Positions 27,179-36,354 of a stretch of 45,113 nucleotides of DNA are shown here, piece after piece (within the stretch, counting starts at the first letter, position 1; each line of letters opens with the position of its first letter). The translations under genes and the position numbers were made by a program. The DNA lies in contig DASVAW010000039.1 of assembly GCA_036376135.1 (NCBI GenBank), positions 1 to 45,113 on the forward strand, read 5' to 3'. Under the pieces are notes generated by a model. It was not told the DNA's origin and made no database searches. It was given only the letters and a program-made list of their open reading frames with translations. This stretch comes from Candidatus Polarisedimenticolaceae bacterium (GTDB lineage: Bacteria > Acidobacteriota > Polarisedimenticolia > Polarisedimenticolales > DASRJG01).

Positions 27179-28930
27179 TTGAAACGCCCTCGCATCGCCT
27201 ATCGCGTCGCCATGAGCCGGCCGAACAGCCACCTCTTCGAGGTGACGATGACCGTGGAGCGCCCCGGCGGCCCGACGGTCAACCTCGTGATGCCGGCCTG
27301 GACGCCGGGGTCGTATCTCATCCGGGAATACGCGCGGCACGTGCAGGAGTTCTCCGCCGAGGCGGACGGCGTCCCCGCGACCTGGCGCAAGGCCGCCAAG
27401 GACACCTGGCGCGTGCGTACGGGGCGAGCGCGCAGGCTCGTCGTCCGCTACAAGCTCTACGCGTTCGAGTTGTCGGTCCGGACCAACCACCTCGACGCGT
27501 CCCATGGCTTCTTCACCGGGGCGGCGACGTTCCTCTTCGTCCCCGGACGCACCGCCGAGCCGCACGGGCTCACCGTCGAGGCGCCGGACGGCTGGTCGAT
27601 CTTCACCGGCCTCCGGAAGAGCGGGCGCGCGTTCGTCGCGGAGGACTTCGACGAGCTCGTCGACTGCCCGGTCGAATGCGGCCCGCACCGCGATCTGCCC
27701 TTCCGCGTCGACCGGAAGCCGCACCGGATCGCGATCTGGGGGCGAGGGAACGAGGACGAGAAGACGCTCGTCGCCGACGTCCAGGCGATCGTCAAGGCGC
27801 AGGCGGAGTTCTTCGGCGGGCTGCCCTACCGCGACTACACCTTCATCGTGCACCTCGCGAACGGCCGCGGCGGGCTCGAGCACCGCAATTCGACCGTGCT
27901 CCTGTGCGACCGCTGGACGTTCCGGCCGCAGACGGCGTACGAGCGGTTCCTGGCGCTCGTGTCGCACGAGTTCTTCCACGTCTGGGTCGTGAAACGCCTG
28001 CGCCCCGAGACGCTCGGCCCCTTCGATCCCCGCGCCGAGAACTACACGCGGCAGCTGTGGACGATGGAAGGGATCACGACCTACTACGAAAAACGGTTCC
28101 TCGTGTCGGCCGACCTCATGTCGGGGCGGAGGTGGATGGAGCTTCTCGCCGACGACGTCGTCGCGCTGCAGTCGCAGCCCGGACGCCGGCTGCAGAGCCT
28201 CGAGGAGTCGAGTTTCGACACCTGGATCAAGCTCTACCGCCCCGACGAGAACAGCGTCAACTCGGGGATCTCGTATTACCTCAAGGGCTCGATCGTCGCG
28301 TTCCTGCTCGACCTCGAGATCCGGCACCGGACCTCGGGCAAAACCTCGCTCGACGACGTCCTCCGCCATCTCGTGGCGGCGCACCCCGCGTCGCGCCCGG
28401 GGTTCGCGGAAACGGACGGGTTCCTCGCCGCGGTCGAGAAGGTGGCGGGGGCGCACGGCGGGGCCTTCCGGCGGTTCTTCGAGCGCTACGTCGCCGGGCG
28501 CGACGAGCTCGACCTGGCGCAGGGGCTCGCCTACGCCGGACTCGTCCCGGAATGGGGCTGGAGGCGGCCGGTCGACGGGCGCTCCCCGGCGTGGCTGGGC
28601 GCGAGCTTCCGGAAGGAAGGGGAGCGCACGCTCGTCGCGACGAGTCGTTCCGACGGCCCCGCCCACGCCGCGGGGCTCTACCCCGGCGACGAGCTGCTGG
28701 CCCTGGACGGCCGTCGGGTGGACGAGACCTCGCTCGCGGCGCGACTGGCGGAGCGCAAGCCCGGCGACGTCGTCACGCTCACCGCGTTCCGCCGCGACGA
28801 GCTCGTGGACGTTCCGGTGCGCCTCGCGGCCGCTCCCAAGGACCAGCTCCGCATCGTCCCCTCCCCCCGGCCCGATGCCCTCCAGCGCAAGATCCGTCGC
28901 GATCTGGGGCTCGCCGAGCTGCGGGGCTGA
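27179..28930 (+). CDS. M61 family metallopeptidase with PDZ domain
   Basis: 583 residues. A beta-rich N-terminal M61 domain (MPAWTPGSYLIREYARHV is diagnostic) is followed by a thermolysin-like catalytic domain with H263-E264-F-F-H267 and the third ligand E297 in WTMEGITTYYE, then a PDZ domain (about 465-545; AWLGASF, LYPGDELLALDG). M61 enzymes are glycyl or broad aminopeptidases. No signal peptide is evident, so it may be cytoplasmic. I chose the TTG at 27179 because AGGAGG lies 4 bp upstream; the longer frame begins at 27137. The copper ATPase gene follows 3 bp after the stop. Confidence 0.92.
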   Translation: MKRPRIAYRVAMSRPNSHLFEVTMTVERPGGPTVNLVMPAWTPGSYLIREYARHVQEFSAEADGVPATWRKAAKDTWRVRTGRARRLVVRYKLYAFELSVRTNHLDASHGFFTGAATFLFVPGRTAEPHGLTVEAPDGWSIFTGLRKSGRAFVAEDFDELVDCPVECGPHRDLPFRVDRKPHRIAIWGRGNEDEKTLVADVQAIVKAQAEFFGGLPYRDYTFIVHLANGRGGLEHRNSTVLLCDRWTFRPQTAYERFLALVSHEFFHVWVVKRLRPETLGPFDPRAENYTRQLWTMEGITTYYEKRFLVSADLMSGRRWMELLADDVVALQSQPGRRLQSLEESSFDTWIKLYRPDENSVNSGISYYLKGSIVAFLLDLEIRHRTSGKTSLDDVLRHLVAAHPASRPGFAETDGFLAAVEKVAGAHGGAFRRFFERYVAGRDELDLAQGLAYAGLVPEWGWRRPVDGRSPAWLGASFRKEGERTLVATSRSDGPAHAAGLYPGDELLALDGRRVDETSLAARLAERKPGDVVTLTAFRRDELVDVPVRLAAAPKDQLRIVPSPRPDALQRKIRRDLGLAELRG

Positions 28931-28933
28931 GCC

Positions 28934-31159
28934 GTGCGTCTCGACCTCCCCGTGACCGGCATGCACTGCGCCGGCTGCGTCGTCGCGGTCGAGAAGGCGA
29001 TCGCCGGCGTCGGGGGGGTCGGGTCGGTCGTCGTCAACCTCGCGACGCAGCGCGCGACGGTCGTTTTCGACCCGGCGATCGCGACGGCCGACGCGATCGC
29101 CGACGCCGTCCGCCGCGCGGGGTACGACGCCGTCGTGCCGAAGGACGCCGGCGAGGCCGACGCCGCCGAGGTCCGCGCCCGGGAACGGGAGTGGCGTTCG
29201 GTCCGCCGGCGGTTCGCCGTCGCGCTCGTGTTCGGGCTTCCGGTGCTGGTGCTGGGGATGTCGCACGGGGCGCTCGCCGTCCCGGGAGCGCGCTGGATCC
29301 AGCTCGCGCTCACCGTGCCGGTGCTCGCCTACGCCGGCGCCGAGTACTACGTGCGGGCCTGGGCGTCGCTGCGCCATCGCGTCGCGGAGATGAGCACGCT
29401 CATCGCGATCGGGACCGGCGCGGCGTTCGTGTACTCCCTCGTGGCGACCGTCGCCCCGGATCTCGTGCGCTCCCCGGGGGCGCACCATGCTCCTCCCGTC
29501 TACTTCGAGGCGGCCGCCGGAATCGTGCTGCTCGTGCTCGTCGGCAAGCTCCTCGAGACGCGCGCCCGCGCGCGCACGTCGGGGGCGCTGCGCGCGCTCG
29601 CCGGCCTGCAGGTGAAGCGCGCGCGCCTCCTGCGCGACGGCGTCGAGACCGAGGTCGCCGTGGAATCGCTGGCGCCCGGCGACGTCGTGCTCGTGAGACC
29701 CGGGGAGCCGATCCCCGCCGACGGACGCGTCGAGGAGGGCATGTCCGCCGTCGACGAGTCGATGATCACCGGGGAGAGCATGCCGGCGGACAAGCGGCCG
29801 GGGGACGAGGTCGTCGGCGCCACCGTCAACCGCCAGGGTGCGCTCCGGATTCGCGTGACCCGCACCGGCGCCGACACCGTGCTCCAGCAGATCGTTCGCA
29901 TGGTCGCCGAGGCCCAGGGCTCCCGCGCGCCGATCCAGCGACTCGCCGACCGCGTCAGCGCGGTCTTCGTGCCCGTGGTTCTCGCGATCGCGGCGGTCAC
30001 CTTCGTCGTCTGGTTCGCCGCCTCGCCGGCGGACGTCCGTCTCTCCCACGCCCTGGTCGCGGCGGTGTCCGTGCTGATCATCGCCTGCCCGTGCGCGATG
30101 GGGCTCGCGACCCCGACCGCGATCCTCGTCGCGACCGGGCGAGGCGCCGAAGGGGGCGTCCTGTTCAAGGGGGGCGAGGCGCTCGAGACGGCGGGGCGCA
30201 TCGACACGATCGTGCTCGACAAGACGGGGACGATCACTTCCGGCGAGCCGGTGCTGCTCGACGTCCTCCCGGCGGCGGACGTCTCCGAAGAGGAACTGCT
30301 CAAGGTCGCCGTCGCCGCGGAGGCGATGAGCGAGCACCCGGTGGCGAAGGCGATCGTCGCGGAGGCGGTGAAGCGCAGGCTGGGGTTCCCGTTCCCCGAG
30401 TCGTTCGAGGCGATCGCCGGGCGCGGCGTCGTGGCGGTCGTCGGCGGACGGCGGATCCTCGCCGGCACCCCGGAGTTCCTGGCCGGGGACGGCGTCGCGT
30501 CGGACGATCTCCGCGACGCCGCTTCGGACCTCGCCGCCCGGGGACGCACCATCGTCGCGCTCGCCTCCGACGGTGCGTACGTGGGGATGCTCGGCATCGC
30601 CGACCCGATCCGCCCCGGCTCGGCGGAGGCGATCGCCGCGTTCAAGTCGGCGGGACTCGAGGTCTGGCTGCTCTCGGGAGACCGCCGCGCGGTCGCCGAG
30701 GCGGTCGCGAAGCAGGTCGGAATCGAGCACGTCCTCGCGGAGGTCCTCCCCGACGGGAAGGCCGAGGCCGTGAAGCGCCTTCAGGGCGAGGGGCGTGTGG
30801 TGGCGATGGTCGGGGACGGGATCAACGACGCCCCCGCGCTCGCCACCGCCGACCTCGGCATCGCGATCGGCACCGGGACGGCGGTCGCGATCGCCGCGTC
30901 GGACGTGACCCTCGTCGGCGCCGACCTCCGTGCGGCCGTCGCGGCGATCCGTCTCGCGCGCCGTACCCTCGGGACAATCCGCCAGAATCTCGGCTGGGCC
31001 TTCGGCTACAACGTGCTCGGCATCCCGATCGCGGCGGGGGTCCTCTACCCGTGGACCGGGTGGCTCCTCTCCCCCGTCTTCGCGTCGGCGGCGATGGCCC
31101 TGTCGAGCGTGTCGGTCGTCATGAACTCGCTGCGGCTGCGAAGCGTCCCGTTACGCTGA
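28934..31159 (+). CDS. copA: Cu(I)-translocating P1B-type ATPase
   Basis: 741 residues. One N-terminal heavy-metal domain carries GMHCAGC (C12, C15). Then come the A-domain (DESMITGES), CPC in the membrane (385-387), phosphorylation motif DKTGT (D429), SEHP, and the hinge [10 protein letters not shown] in GYNVLGIP and the MxxSS motif MALSS in the last helices define the Cu+ (P1B-1) subgroup. It exports Cu(I) from the cytoplasm. The GTG start is 3 bp after the M61 gene, so the two are an operon. No copZ chaperone or CueR/CsoR regulator is adjacent. The last 41 bases overlap a small minus-strand gene. Confidence 0.95.
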   Translation: MRLDLPVTGMHCAGCVVAVEKAIAGVGGVGSVVVNLATQRATVVFDPAIATADAIADAVRRAGYDAVVPKDAGEADAAEVRAREREWRSVRRRFAVALVFGLPVLVLGMSHGALAVPGARWIQLALTVPVLAYAGAEYYVRAWASLRHRVAEMSTLIAIGTGAAFVYSLVATVAPDLVRSPGAHHAPPVYFEAAAGIVLLVLVGKLLETRARARTSGALRALAGLQVKRARLLRDGVETEVAVESLAPGDVVLVRPGEPIPADGRVEEGMSAVDESMITGESMPADKRPGDEVVGATVNRQGALRIRVTRTGADTVLQQIVRMVAEAQGSRAPIQRLADRVSAVFVPVVLAIAAVTFVVWFAASPADVRLSHALVAAVSVLIIACPCAMGLATPTAILVATGRGAEGGVLFKGGEALETAGRIDTIVLDKTGTITSGEPVLLDVLPAADVSEEELLKVAVAAEAMSEHPVAKAIVAEAVKRRLGFPFPESFEAIAGRGVVAVVGGRRILAGTPEFLAGDGVASDDLRDAASDLAARGRTIVALASDGAYVGMLGIADPIRPGSAEAIAAFKSAGLEVWLLSGDRRAVAEAVAKQVGIEHVLAEVLPDGKAEAVKRLQGEGRVVAMVGDGINDAPALATADLGIAIGTGTAVAIAASDVTLVGADLRAAVAAIRLARRTLGTIRQNLGWAFGYNVLGIPIAAGVLYPWTGWLLSPVFASAAMALSSVSVVMNSLRLRSVPLR

Positions 31160-31334
31160 GCTCGGCGACGCGGCGGGCGGCATCGAGGCGGCGGCGGCGC
31201 GAGGCGGCCGTCGGCGCGGAGGTCGCGGCGCGAACCGCTTCCCGGAGCCCGGACGCGGCGATACGGCGCCCGTTCGCCTCGAGGCGATGGGCGGCCTCGA
31301 GCAGCAGCGTTTCGAGCTGGGTGACTTCCTGCAT
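31119..31334 (-). CDS. Small hypothetical protein, 71 aa
   Basis: No family recognised. The N-terminal half is a predicted amphipathic helix ([20 protein letters not shown]). The second half is Ala/Arg-rich with an [15 protein letters not shown] stretch, so it is basic and could bind nucleic acid or a partner protein. The ATG at 31332-31334 is preceded by a GGAGG-containing ribosome-binding site, the main argument that it is real. A longer version from 31361 is possible. The last 41 bases are antisense to the end of copA. Confidence 0.5.
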   Translation of the reverse strand: MQEVTQLETLLLEAAHRLEANGRRIAASGLREAVRAATSAPTAASRRRRLDAARRVAELSVTGRFAAAASS

Positions 31335-31434
31335 GGCGCGTCCTCCGTTCCTCCGATGCATGCCTCGGAGGAAGGGATACGCGCCCGAGGTGAACGCCCC
31401 GTCGCGCCGTCGTGAACTTCCTGCGAACCCGCGA

Positions 31435-31797
31435 TCAGCGCTTGGCGAGCAGGTCCCGGATCTCCCGGAGGAGGACCTCCTGCGGCGGCGGGGGCGCCGG
31501 CGCGGCCGGCGGCTCGGGCTTTCTCACGAACCGGTTCATCGGGACCACGATGAGGAAGTAGAGGCCGGCGGCCGTGAGGATGAAGCTCACCAGCGCGTTG
31601 AGGAACTTGCCGATCATGATCGGACCCGCCTGGATGGCGGAGAAGTCGGGCTTCCCGAAGATCGCGCCGATGAGCGGGGTGATGAGGTCCCCCACCAGCG
31701 AGCTGACGATCGCGCCGAACGCCCCGCCGATGATCACGCCGACCGCGAGATCGATCGCGTTGCCGCGAGAGATGAACTCCTTGAAGCCTTTCAACAT
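31435..31797 (-). CDS. mscL: Large-conductance mechanosensitive channel
   Basis: 120 residues, the usual MscL size. MLKGFKEFISRGNAIDLAVGVIIGGAFGAIVSSLVGDLITP covers the N-terminal amphipathic helix and pore-lining TM1 with the small-residue packing face; TM2 (about 65-88) and a Pro-rich, charged C-terminal bundle follow (EVLLREIRDLLAKR). It opens under membrane tension to release solutes upon osmotic downshock. The ATG has a GGAGGAAGG site. It is a single-gene unit, divergent from the gene at 31854. I break the quoted N-terminal stretch only to identify TM1 at about residues 15-42. Confidence 0.95.
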   Translation of the reverse strand: MLKGFKEFISRGNAIDLAVGVIIGGAFGAIVSSLVGDLITPLIGAIFGKPDFSAIQAGPIMIGKFLNALVSFILTAAGLYFLIVVPMNRFVRKPEPPAAPAPPPPQEVLLREIRDLLAKR

Positions 31798-31853
31798 GGT
31801 CCTTCCTCCTGGGTTCCGTCGGATTGTTTCACACCTTCGGCTATCCTTTCCGC

Positions 31854-32240
31854 GTGCGCCCGTTCGACGAGGTCTACGCCGAGGCGGTCGATGCGGAAGG
31901 GGTCTCCCCCGAGGTCGTGGAGCGCCTGCGCGGGATCTACGAGGGCGTGGTCTGGGGCGCCGGACCGGCCGTCGTGAAGCCGCAGCTGCTCGCGCTGTTG
32001 CGTTTCCTGAATTCCGCTCAGGGGCGCACCGACGCGAATTGCCGCGCGATCGACTACTTCTTCTGTCTCGGCGATTGGGACTGGGAGGCGATGCCTCAGG
32101 GCTACCAGACGCTCTTCGCCGACATGGGGGGCGGGCTGCACGAGGCGGTCGCGGCCCCGGACATCGCGGAGGCCCTCGACGCCACCCCCGAGTCGCTGCT
32201 CGCGCGGGCCGAGGCGTTGACGCCGAAGTCGATGCGTTAG
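31854..32240 (+). CDS. Hypothetical protein, 128 aa
   Basis: No family recognised. The product is soluble, acidic and mostly helical, with VKPQLLALLRFLNSAQGR and an aromatic CLGDWDWEAMPQGY segment in the middle. No signal peptide or metal motif. The GTG at 31854 lies 6 nt after TATCCT (31842-31847) and has no ribosome-binding site, a leaderless pattern; a TTG at 31824 would add 10 residues. The stop overlaps that of the convergent DUF3052 gene by four bases. Confidence 0.6.
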   Translation: MRPFDEVYAEAVDAEGVSPEVVERLRGIYEGVVWGAGPAVVKPQLLALLRFLNSAQGRTDANCRAIDYFFCLGDWDWEAMPQGYQTLFADMGGGLHEAVAAPDIAEALDATPESLLARAEALTPKSMR

Positions 32241-32647
32241 CCCCGGTCCCTCAGCCGGCGGACGAACTTCAGCCCCGACCAGATCTCGTCGACCGCGCAG
32301 ACCTTCACGTCGACGAGCCCGTTCGCCAGCCCGACCTCCCGGGCGACGTTTTCGTTGACGTCGGTGCGGACCCCGGAGCCCCCCTTCGGCCACGAGACCC
32401 ACAACGCGCCGTCGTCCCGGAGGGCCCGGGCGAGAACGGGGAATCGTCTCTCGAGCTCCTTCCGGTCGACCGTGAAGAACTGGATGAAGTCGAGGGGCCC
32501 CCTCACGCTCGCCACCCGCTGCACCCCCCCGGGGAGCGGGCCCAGGGTGCGGTCGTACCCGTCGGGCGGGTTGAGGATCGCCACCTTGACGTCGGGCTTG
32601 ATGCCGAGCTTCTCGACGAGCGTTCGCTTCGAATAACCGGCGGGCAC
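32237..32647 (-). CDS. DUF3052 family protein
   Basis: 136 residues. The opening AGYSKRTLVEKLGIKPDVKVAI and the middle LGPLPGGV, VSWPKGGSGVRTDVNENVAR match DUF3052, a widespread soluble family of unknown function. The motif WxSWPK is its hallmark. A GTG start at 32647 follows AAGGGGAG. The frame remains open much further upstream on the minus strand because of GC bias, but that sequence is antisense to ftcD. It is divergent from ftcD, with an 81-bp gap. Confidence 0.85.
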   Translation of the reverse strand: MPAGYSKRTLVEKLGIKPDVKVAILNPPDGYDRTLGPLPGGVQRVASVRGPLDFIQFFTVDRKELERRFPVLARALRDDGALWVSWPKGGSGVRTDVNENVAREVGLANGLVDVKVCAVDEIWSGLKFVRRLRDRG

Positions 32648-32728
32648 GTGGCGGCTCCCCTTGCGCGGATCGTGGCCGTTGTCGCATCTTCGCGCCCGGC
32701 CCGCAAGGCCGTGCCCAAGCGAGGAACC

Positions 32729-34399
32729 ATGAAGCTGATCGAGTGCGTCCCGAACTTCAGCGAAGGCCGCGACCGGGCGGTGATCGACGCGATCGCCGCC
32801 GAGATCTCCGGAACGCCGGGAGCGATGCTCCTGGACGTCGATCCCGGCGCGGCCACGAACCGGACCGTGGTGACGTTCGTGGGGCCTCCGGAGGCGGTCG
32901 GGGAGGCCGCGTTCCGGGCGATCCGGAAAGCCGCGCAGCTCATCGACATGAGCCGCCACCGTGGCGAGCACGCACGCATGGGGGCGACCGACGTCTGCCC
33001 GTTCATCCCCGTGGAGGGGGCGACGATGGAGGACTGCGTGGCGATCGCCCGCGACCTCGGGCGGCGGGTCGGCGAGGACCTGGGGATCCCCGTCTATCTG
33101 TACGAGTCCGCCGCAACGCGTCCCGAGCGCCGCTCGCTCGCGGAGATCCGCAAGGGCGAATACGAGGGGCTGCCGGCCAAGCTGCAGGATCCCTCGTGGA
33201 AACCCGACTTCGGAGAAGCCGCTTTCAACGCCCGCTCGGGGGCGACGGTGATCGGCGCCCGCGAGTTCCTGATCGCCTACAACGTCAACCTCAACACGCG
33301 CGACAGGAAGGTCGCGCACGAGATCGCGCTGGCGATCCGCGAGGCGGGACGGCCGCGCCGCGGCCCGGACGGAAAGCTCGTCAAGGACGCCGCGGGGAAA
33401 ACGATCAACGAACCGGGTCGATTCAAGGAATGCCGCGCGGTCGGCTGGGTCATCGAGGAGTACGGTCGCGCGCAGGTCTCGATCAATCTCACGAACTGGA
33501 AGGTCACTCCGGTGCAGGCGGTGTTCGACGCGTGCTGCGAGGAGGCGGGCCGGCTGGGCGCGCGCGTGACGGGCAGCGAGCTCGTCGGCCTGATCCCGAG
33601 GGAGGCGCTGCTCGCCGCCGGGGATCACTACCTCACGCGGCTCGGGAAACCCACCGGCGTTCCCGAGCGGGAGCGCGTGCATGCCGCCGTGTTGTCCCTC
33701 GGACTGGGCGAGCTCGCTCCGTTCGATCCGGCCGAGCGCGTTCTCGAATACAAGTACCGCGGCGGACCCGCGGGGCTCCGGGCGATGCCCCTCACCGCGT
33801 TCGCCGACGAGTTGTCCAGCGATTCTCCCGCCCCGGGCGGCGGCAGCGTCGCGGCGTTGTGCGGCGCGCTCTCGGCCGCCCTCTCGGCGATGGTCGCCGC
33901 GCTGACCTGGTCGAAGAGCGGCATGGAATCGGCGCGCGGTTCGATGGGGCCCCTCGGGATCGAAGGGCAGGCCCTCAAGGCGTGGTTTCTCGAAGCCGTC
34001 GACCGGGACACCGACGCCTTCAACGCCGTGCTCGCGGCGGTGCGCCTCCCCAAGAAGACCGAGCCGGAGCAGGCGGCACGCGCCGCGGCGATGGAGGCCG
34101 CGAACCAGGGAGCGGCGCGGGTCCCGCTGGAGGTACTCGAATCGGCGGTGCGCGCGCTCGAGCTCGCCCTCGCCGCCGCCCGCGACGGAAACCCCAACTC
34201 CGTTTCCGACGCCGGCGTGGCGGGTGCGTGCGCGCTCGCGGCCGCCGAGGGGGCCGCGCTCAACGTGCGCATCAACCTGCCGGGGCTGGGGGATCGCCGC
34301 ACGGCGGACGGGATGGCCTCCCGCCAGAGCGCGGCGCTGGCGAAGGCCCGCGAGCTCGCGGACGAGGTGCGTCGGGTCGTGGACGAAAAGCTCGGTTAA
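32729..34399 (+). CDS. ftcD: Bifunctional glutamate formimidoyltransferase / formimidoyl-THF cyclodeaminase
   Basis: 556 residues covering three domains: formiminotransferase N-subdomain (1-180; IECVPNFSEGRD), C-subdomain (about 181-330), and cyclodeaminase (about 345-556; PAPGGGSVAAL with SLSA-like helices). The catalytic His of the transferase is H81 in HRGEHARMGATDVCPF. It moves the formimino group of the histidine breakdown product to tetrahydrofolate and then releases ammonia, giving 5,10-methenyl-THF and glutamate. The fused form is the animal/acidobacterial type. No hutHUI genes are in the window. A GAGGAA site precedes the ATG. The stop shares four bases with the Fic gene. Confidence 0.94.
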   Translation: MKLIECVPNFSEGRDRAVIDAIAAEISGTPGAMLLDVDPGAATNRTVVTFVGPPEAVGEAAFRAIRKAAQLIDMSRHRGEHARMGATDVCPFIPVEGATMEDCVAIARDLGRRVGEDLGIPVYLYESAATRPERRSLAEIRKGEYEGLPAKLQDPSWKPDFGEAAFNARSGATVIGAREFLIAYNVNLNTRDRKVAHEIALAIREAGRPRRGPDGKLVKDAAGKTINEPGRFKECRAVGWVIEEYGRAQVSINLTNWKVTPVQAVFDACCEEAGRLGARVTGSELVGLIPREALLAAGDHYLTRLGKPTGVPERERVHAAVLSLGLGELAPFDPAERVLEYKYRGGPAGLRAMPLTAFADELSSDSPAPGGGSVAALCGALSAALSAMVAALTWSKSGMESARGSMGPLGIEGQALKAWFLEAVDRDTDAFNAVLAAVRLPKKTEPEQAARAAAMEAANQGAARVPLEVLESAVRALELALAAARDGNPNSVSDAGVAGACALAAAEGAALNVRINLPGLGDRRTADGMASRQSAALAKARELADEVRRVVDEKLG

Positions 34400-35442
34400 T
34401 TCGTCGCGGGCTCGCCGGTGGCGATGCGGTAGAACGCCCCCTTGCTCCGGCCCACGCGCTCGATCAGCCCGCGGTCGACCATGCGCCGCAGGTTGTCCTT
34501 GAGCGTGTTGCGGTTGGTTCCCGTCGAGGCCAGAAGCAATCCCGCGCGGGCGGTGCCGTGATCGCGCACGGTCTCGAGGATCTGGCGCTGGAGCGGCGGG
34601 AGATCGAGCGCGCGGCGCTCGAGGTCGAGCTTGGCGGCGATGCGGTCGACGTGGATCCTGAGCATCTGCAGGAACGAGAGAGTCCAAGGCTCGAGGTCGG
34701 CTTCGCCGGTCCACAGGCGCGTCGAGGACGCATCGAGCCCGTCGTAGTAGGCCTCGCGGGACTCCTCCATGGCCCGTTCGAGGCTGCCGAACGAGACGTA
34801 ACCGTACCCCGCCCGTCGAAGGAGGTGGCTCGCGAGGGCCCGCGCCGTTCGCGTATTCCCCCCGGTGAACGGGGCGATGTTCACGAAAACGAGATAAAAC
34901 GCCGCGATGACGAGCAGCGGGTGATGCTCGCCCGATCGCAGCTCGAGTTCGAGCCACGTGCAGGCCGAGTCGAGCTTGTCCTCGATCAGGCGCGGCGGTA
35001 GAGTCTGGAACACGCGACCGAGCGCGTGCCCCTCGGCATCGAACGCCTCGAGATGAATCGGTTCGTGTCGCCAGGGGCTGGGGTCCGCGTGGTCCGGGCT
35101 CGCTCCCTCCACGATGGCGTTGAGACGGGCGATCTCGGCCGGGGTCACGAGGGCACCGCCGCGCGGGAAGGTCGTGTCGAGGGCGTTCGCGTAGCCGAGG
35201 ATCGCGTCCCCCTCGCGTAGCAGCGGGGATTCCCCCCGCAGAAGGGCGGCCGCTTCCGTGTCTGAGATCCGGATACCGATCAGCCGGCAGGACGACGCGA
35301 CGGACTGGACCTTCGCGGCCTCCCGGAGCCGGGCGAGCCGATCGGGTGGAAGCGACGCCTCCATCGACCACGCCCCTCGAAAACGGTCGATGTGCGCGAC
35401 CAGCTTCAAAATTTCGCGGGAGGTCGGGAGATTCAGCTCCAT
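34396..35442 (-). CDS. Fic-fold protein with degenerate active site and C-terminal winged helix
   Basis: 348 residues. A Fic core (about 100-265) is followed by a winged helix-turn-helix (about 283-342). The active loop reads IAPFTGGNTRTAR (189-201), where active Fic has HPFx(D/E)GNGRxxR: the catalytic His is Ala190, the Mg-binding acid is Gly194 and the second Gly is Thr197. The anchor Arg201 remains. The inhibitory motif (S/T)xxxE(G/N) reads SSCRLIG (50-56), so its Glu is Leu54. Both halves of the usual switch are thus lost, and AMP transfer is unlikely. A role as a DNA-binding regulator or nucleotide sensor is inferred. The ATG has a GAGGAG site and an AT-rich inverted repeat lies just upstream. 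Confidence 0.88.
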   Translation of the reverse strand: MELNLPTSREILKLVAHIDRFRGAWSMEASLPPDRLARLREAAKVQSVASSCRLIGIRISDTEAAALLRGESPLLREGDAILGYANALDTTFPRGGALVTPAEIARLNAIVEGASPDHADPSPWRHEPIHLEAFDAEGHALGRVFQTLPPRLIEDKLDSACTWLELELRSGEHHPLLVIAAFYLVFVNIAPFTGGNTRTARALASHLLRRAGYGYVSFGSLERAMEESREAYYDGLDASSTRLWTGEADLEPWTLSFLQMLRIHVDRIAAKLDLERRALDLPPLQRQILETVRDHGTARAGLLLASTGTNRNTLKDNLRRMVDRGLIERVGRSKGAFYRIATGEPATN

Positions 35443-35455
35443 GGACTCCTCAAAT

Positions 35456-35498
35456 CACACCCAATTCCACCGTATTTTTTGGGTGGTTTTGGGTGTTG
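35456..35498 (-). promoter_or_regulatory. AT-rich inverted repeat upstream of the Fic-winged-helix gene
   Basis: Left arm 35456-35471 (CACACCCAATTCCACC) and right arm around 35481-35498 match at 13 of 16 positions, separated by a T-rich spacer. The region stands out as a local AT patch in very GC-rich DNA. It sits 14-56 bp before the ATG, where an operator or promoter is expected. Each arm has an ACACCCA and a CCACC half-site. Likely autoregulatory, but this is inference. Confidence 0.55.
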
Positions 35499-35550
35499 AC
35501 CTGCGCATCCTACTGCCGAACGCCTCCAAGTGTCGACCGGGTCGCCCCAC

Positions 35551-36354
35551 ATGACCGGCGCACGACCCGGCCCCCCGACCGCGCGGCGCGGCCGCCACGC
35601 TCGATTCGCCGTCGAAGCCTCGGCGATCGTGCACGCCGCCCAAGGGGACTACCCCTGCACGGTCGAGGATCTGAGCCAGAGCGGGGTCCGTTTGACGGGT
35701 CCGCTGCCGCCGACGCTCGACCGCATTCTCGATCTTACGCTGCGAGGGGGCCGATCCGAACCGGAACTGCGGGTGCGCGCCCGGCCCGCACGGCGAGTCG
35801 AGAGAGGTTCGGCGACGGGGGCGGCGTTCGAGTTCCTCGACGTCGCCCCGGACCAACTTCGGGGAATCGGCCGCCTCGTGGAGAGCGGCGTGATCCGAAG
35901 CGCAAGCCCTGTCACGGGCCTCGAAACGCTCCGGCCGGCGGCTTCGATCCGTGAGATACGGGGTGCCCTGGAAGCCATTCCCCTCCCGCAACGCATCGCC
36001 CTGGCGACCCGCGCGTCGAAGAAGGAACGGGACGCGCTCCGGCACGATACCCACGCTGCGGTCCTCGACGCCCTCGCGCGGAACCCGCAGCTCTCCGTCG
36101 CCGAGGCCCGCGCCCTGGCCGCCTCTCCCCACCTCGCCGCAGGAACGCTCGACGCGCTCGCGGGCGACGCCCGGTTCGCGCGCGACGAGGAGCTGCAGAT
36201 GGCGATCGCCGGTCACCCGCGCGCGTCGATCCCCCTCGTCGAGCATCTCCTCGCGGAGTTCGACGCGGACCGGGCGAGGCGGTGGCTCCGACGCCCAGGC
36301 CTCGCGCCGCAGGTCCGCGAGCGGCTCTCCCGGCGCGTCGCACGCGGTCACTGA
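35551..36354 (+). CDS. PilZ-domain protein with helical repeat C-terminus
   Basis: 267 residues. The N-terminal part (about 10-105) has the PilZ c-di-GMP pattern: RRGRHAR, then EDLSQSGVRLTG (the D/NxSxxG motif). The rest (about 120-267) is helical with Leu-rich repeats such as LDALARNPQLSVAEARALAAS and VEHLLAEFDADRARRWL, similar to the leucine-rich or HEAT-like tails of other unclassified PilZ proteins. It would bind c-di-GMP and pass the signal by protein contact. The start is uncertain: the ATG at 35551 or a GTG at 35530. The stop overlaps the convergent asparaginase by seven bases. Confidence 0.8.
   Translation: MTGARPGPPTARRGRHARFAVEASAIVHAAQGDYPCTVEDLSQSGVRLTGPLPPTLDRILDLTLRGGRSEPELRVRARPARRVERGSATGAAFEFLDVAPDQLRGIGRLVESGVIRSASPVTGLETLRPAASIREIRGALEAIPLPQRIALATRASKKERDALRHDTHAAVLDALARNPQLSVAEARALAASPHLAAGTLDALAGDARFARDEELQMAIAGHPRASIPLVEHLLAEFDADRARRWLRRPGLAPQVRERLSRRVARGH

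Noticed and set aside
25475-30730. A 1751-codon open frame on the minus strand
   Set aside because: It runs antisense to the SDR, M61 and copA genes, which have complete catalytic motifs. In such GC-rich DNA the complementary frame lacks stops; its translation is Arg/Asp/Pro/Gly-rich with no domain.
27676-31977. A 1433-codon open frame on the plus strand
   Set aside because: It is an off-frame shadow over the M61 and copA genes with a low-complexity Arg-rich translation.
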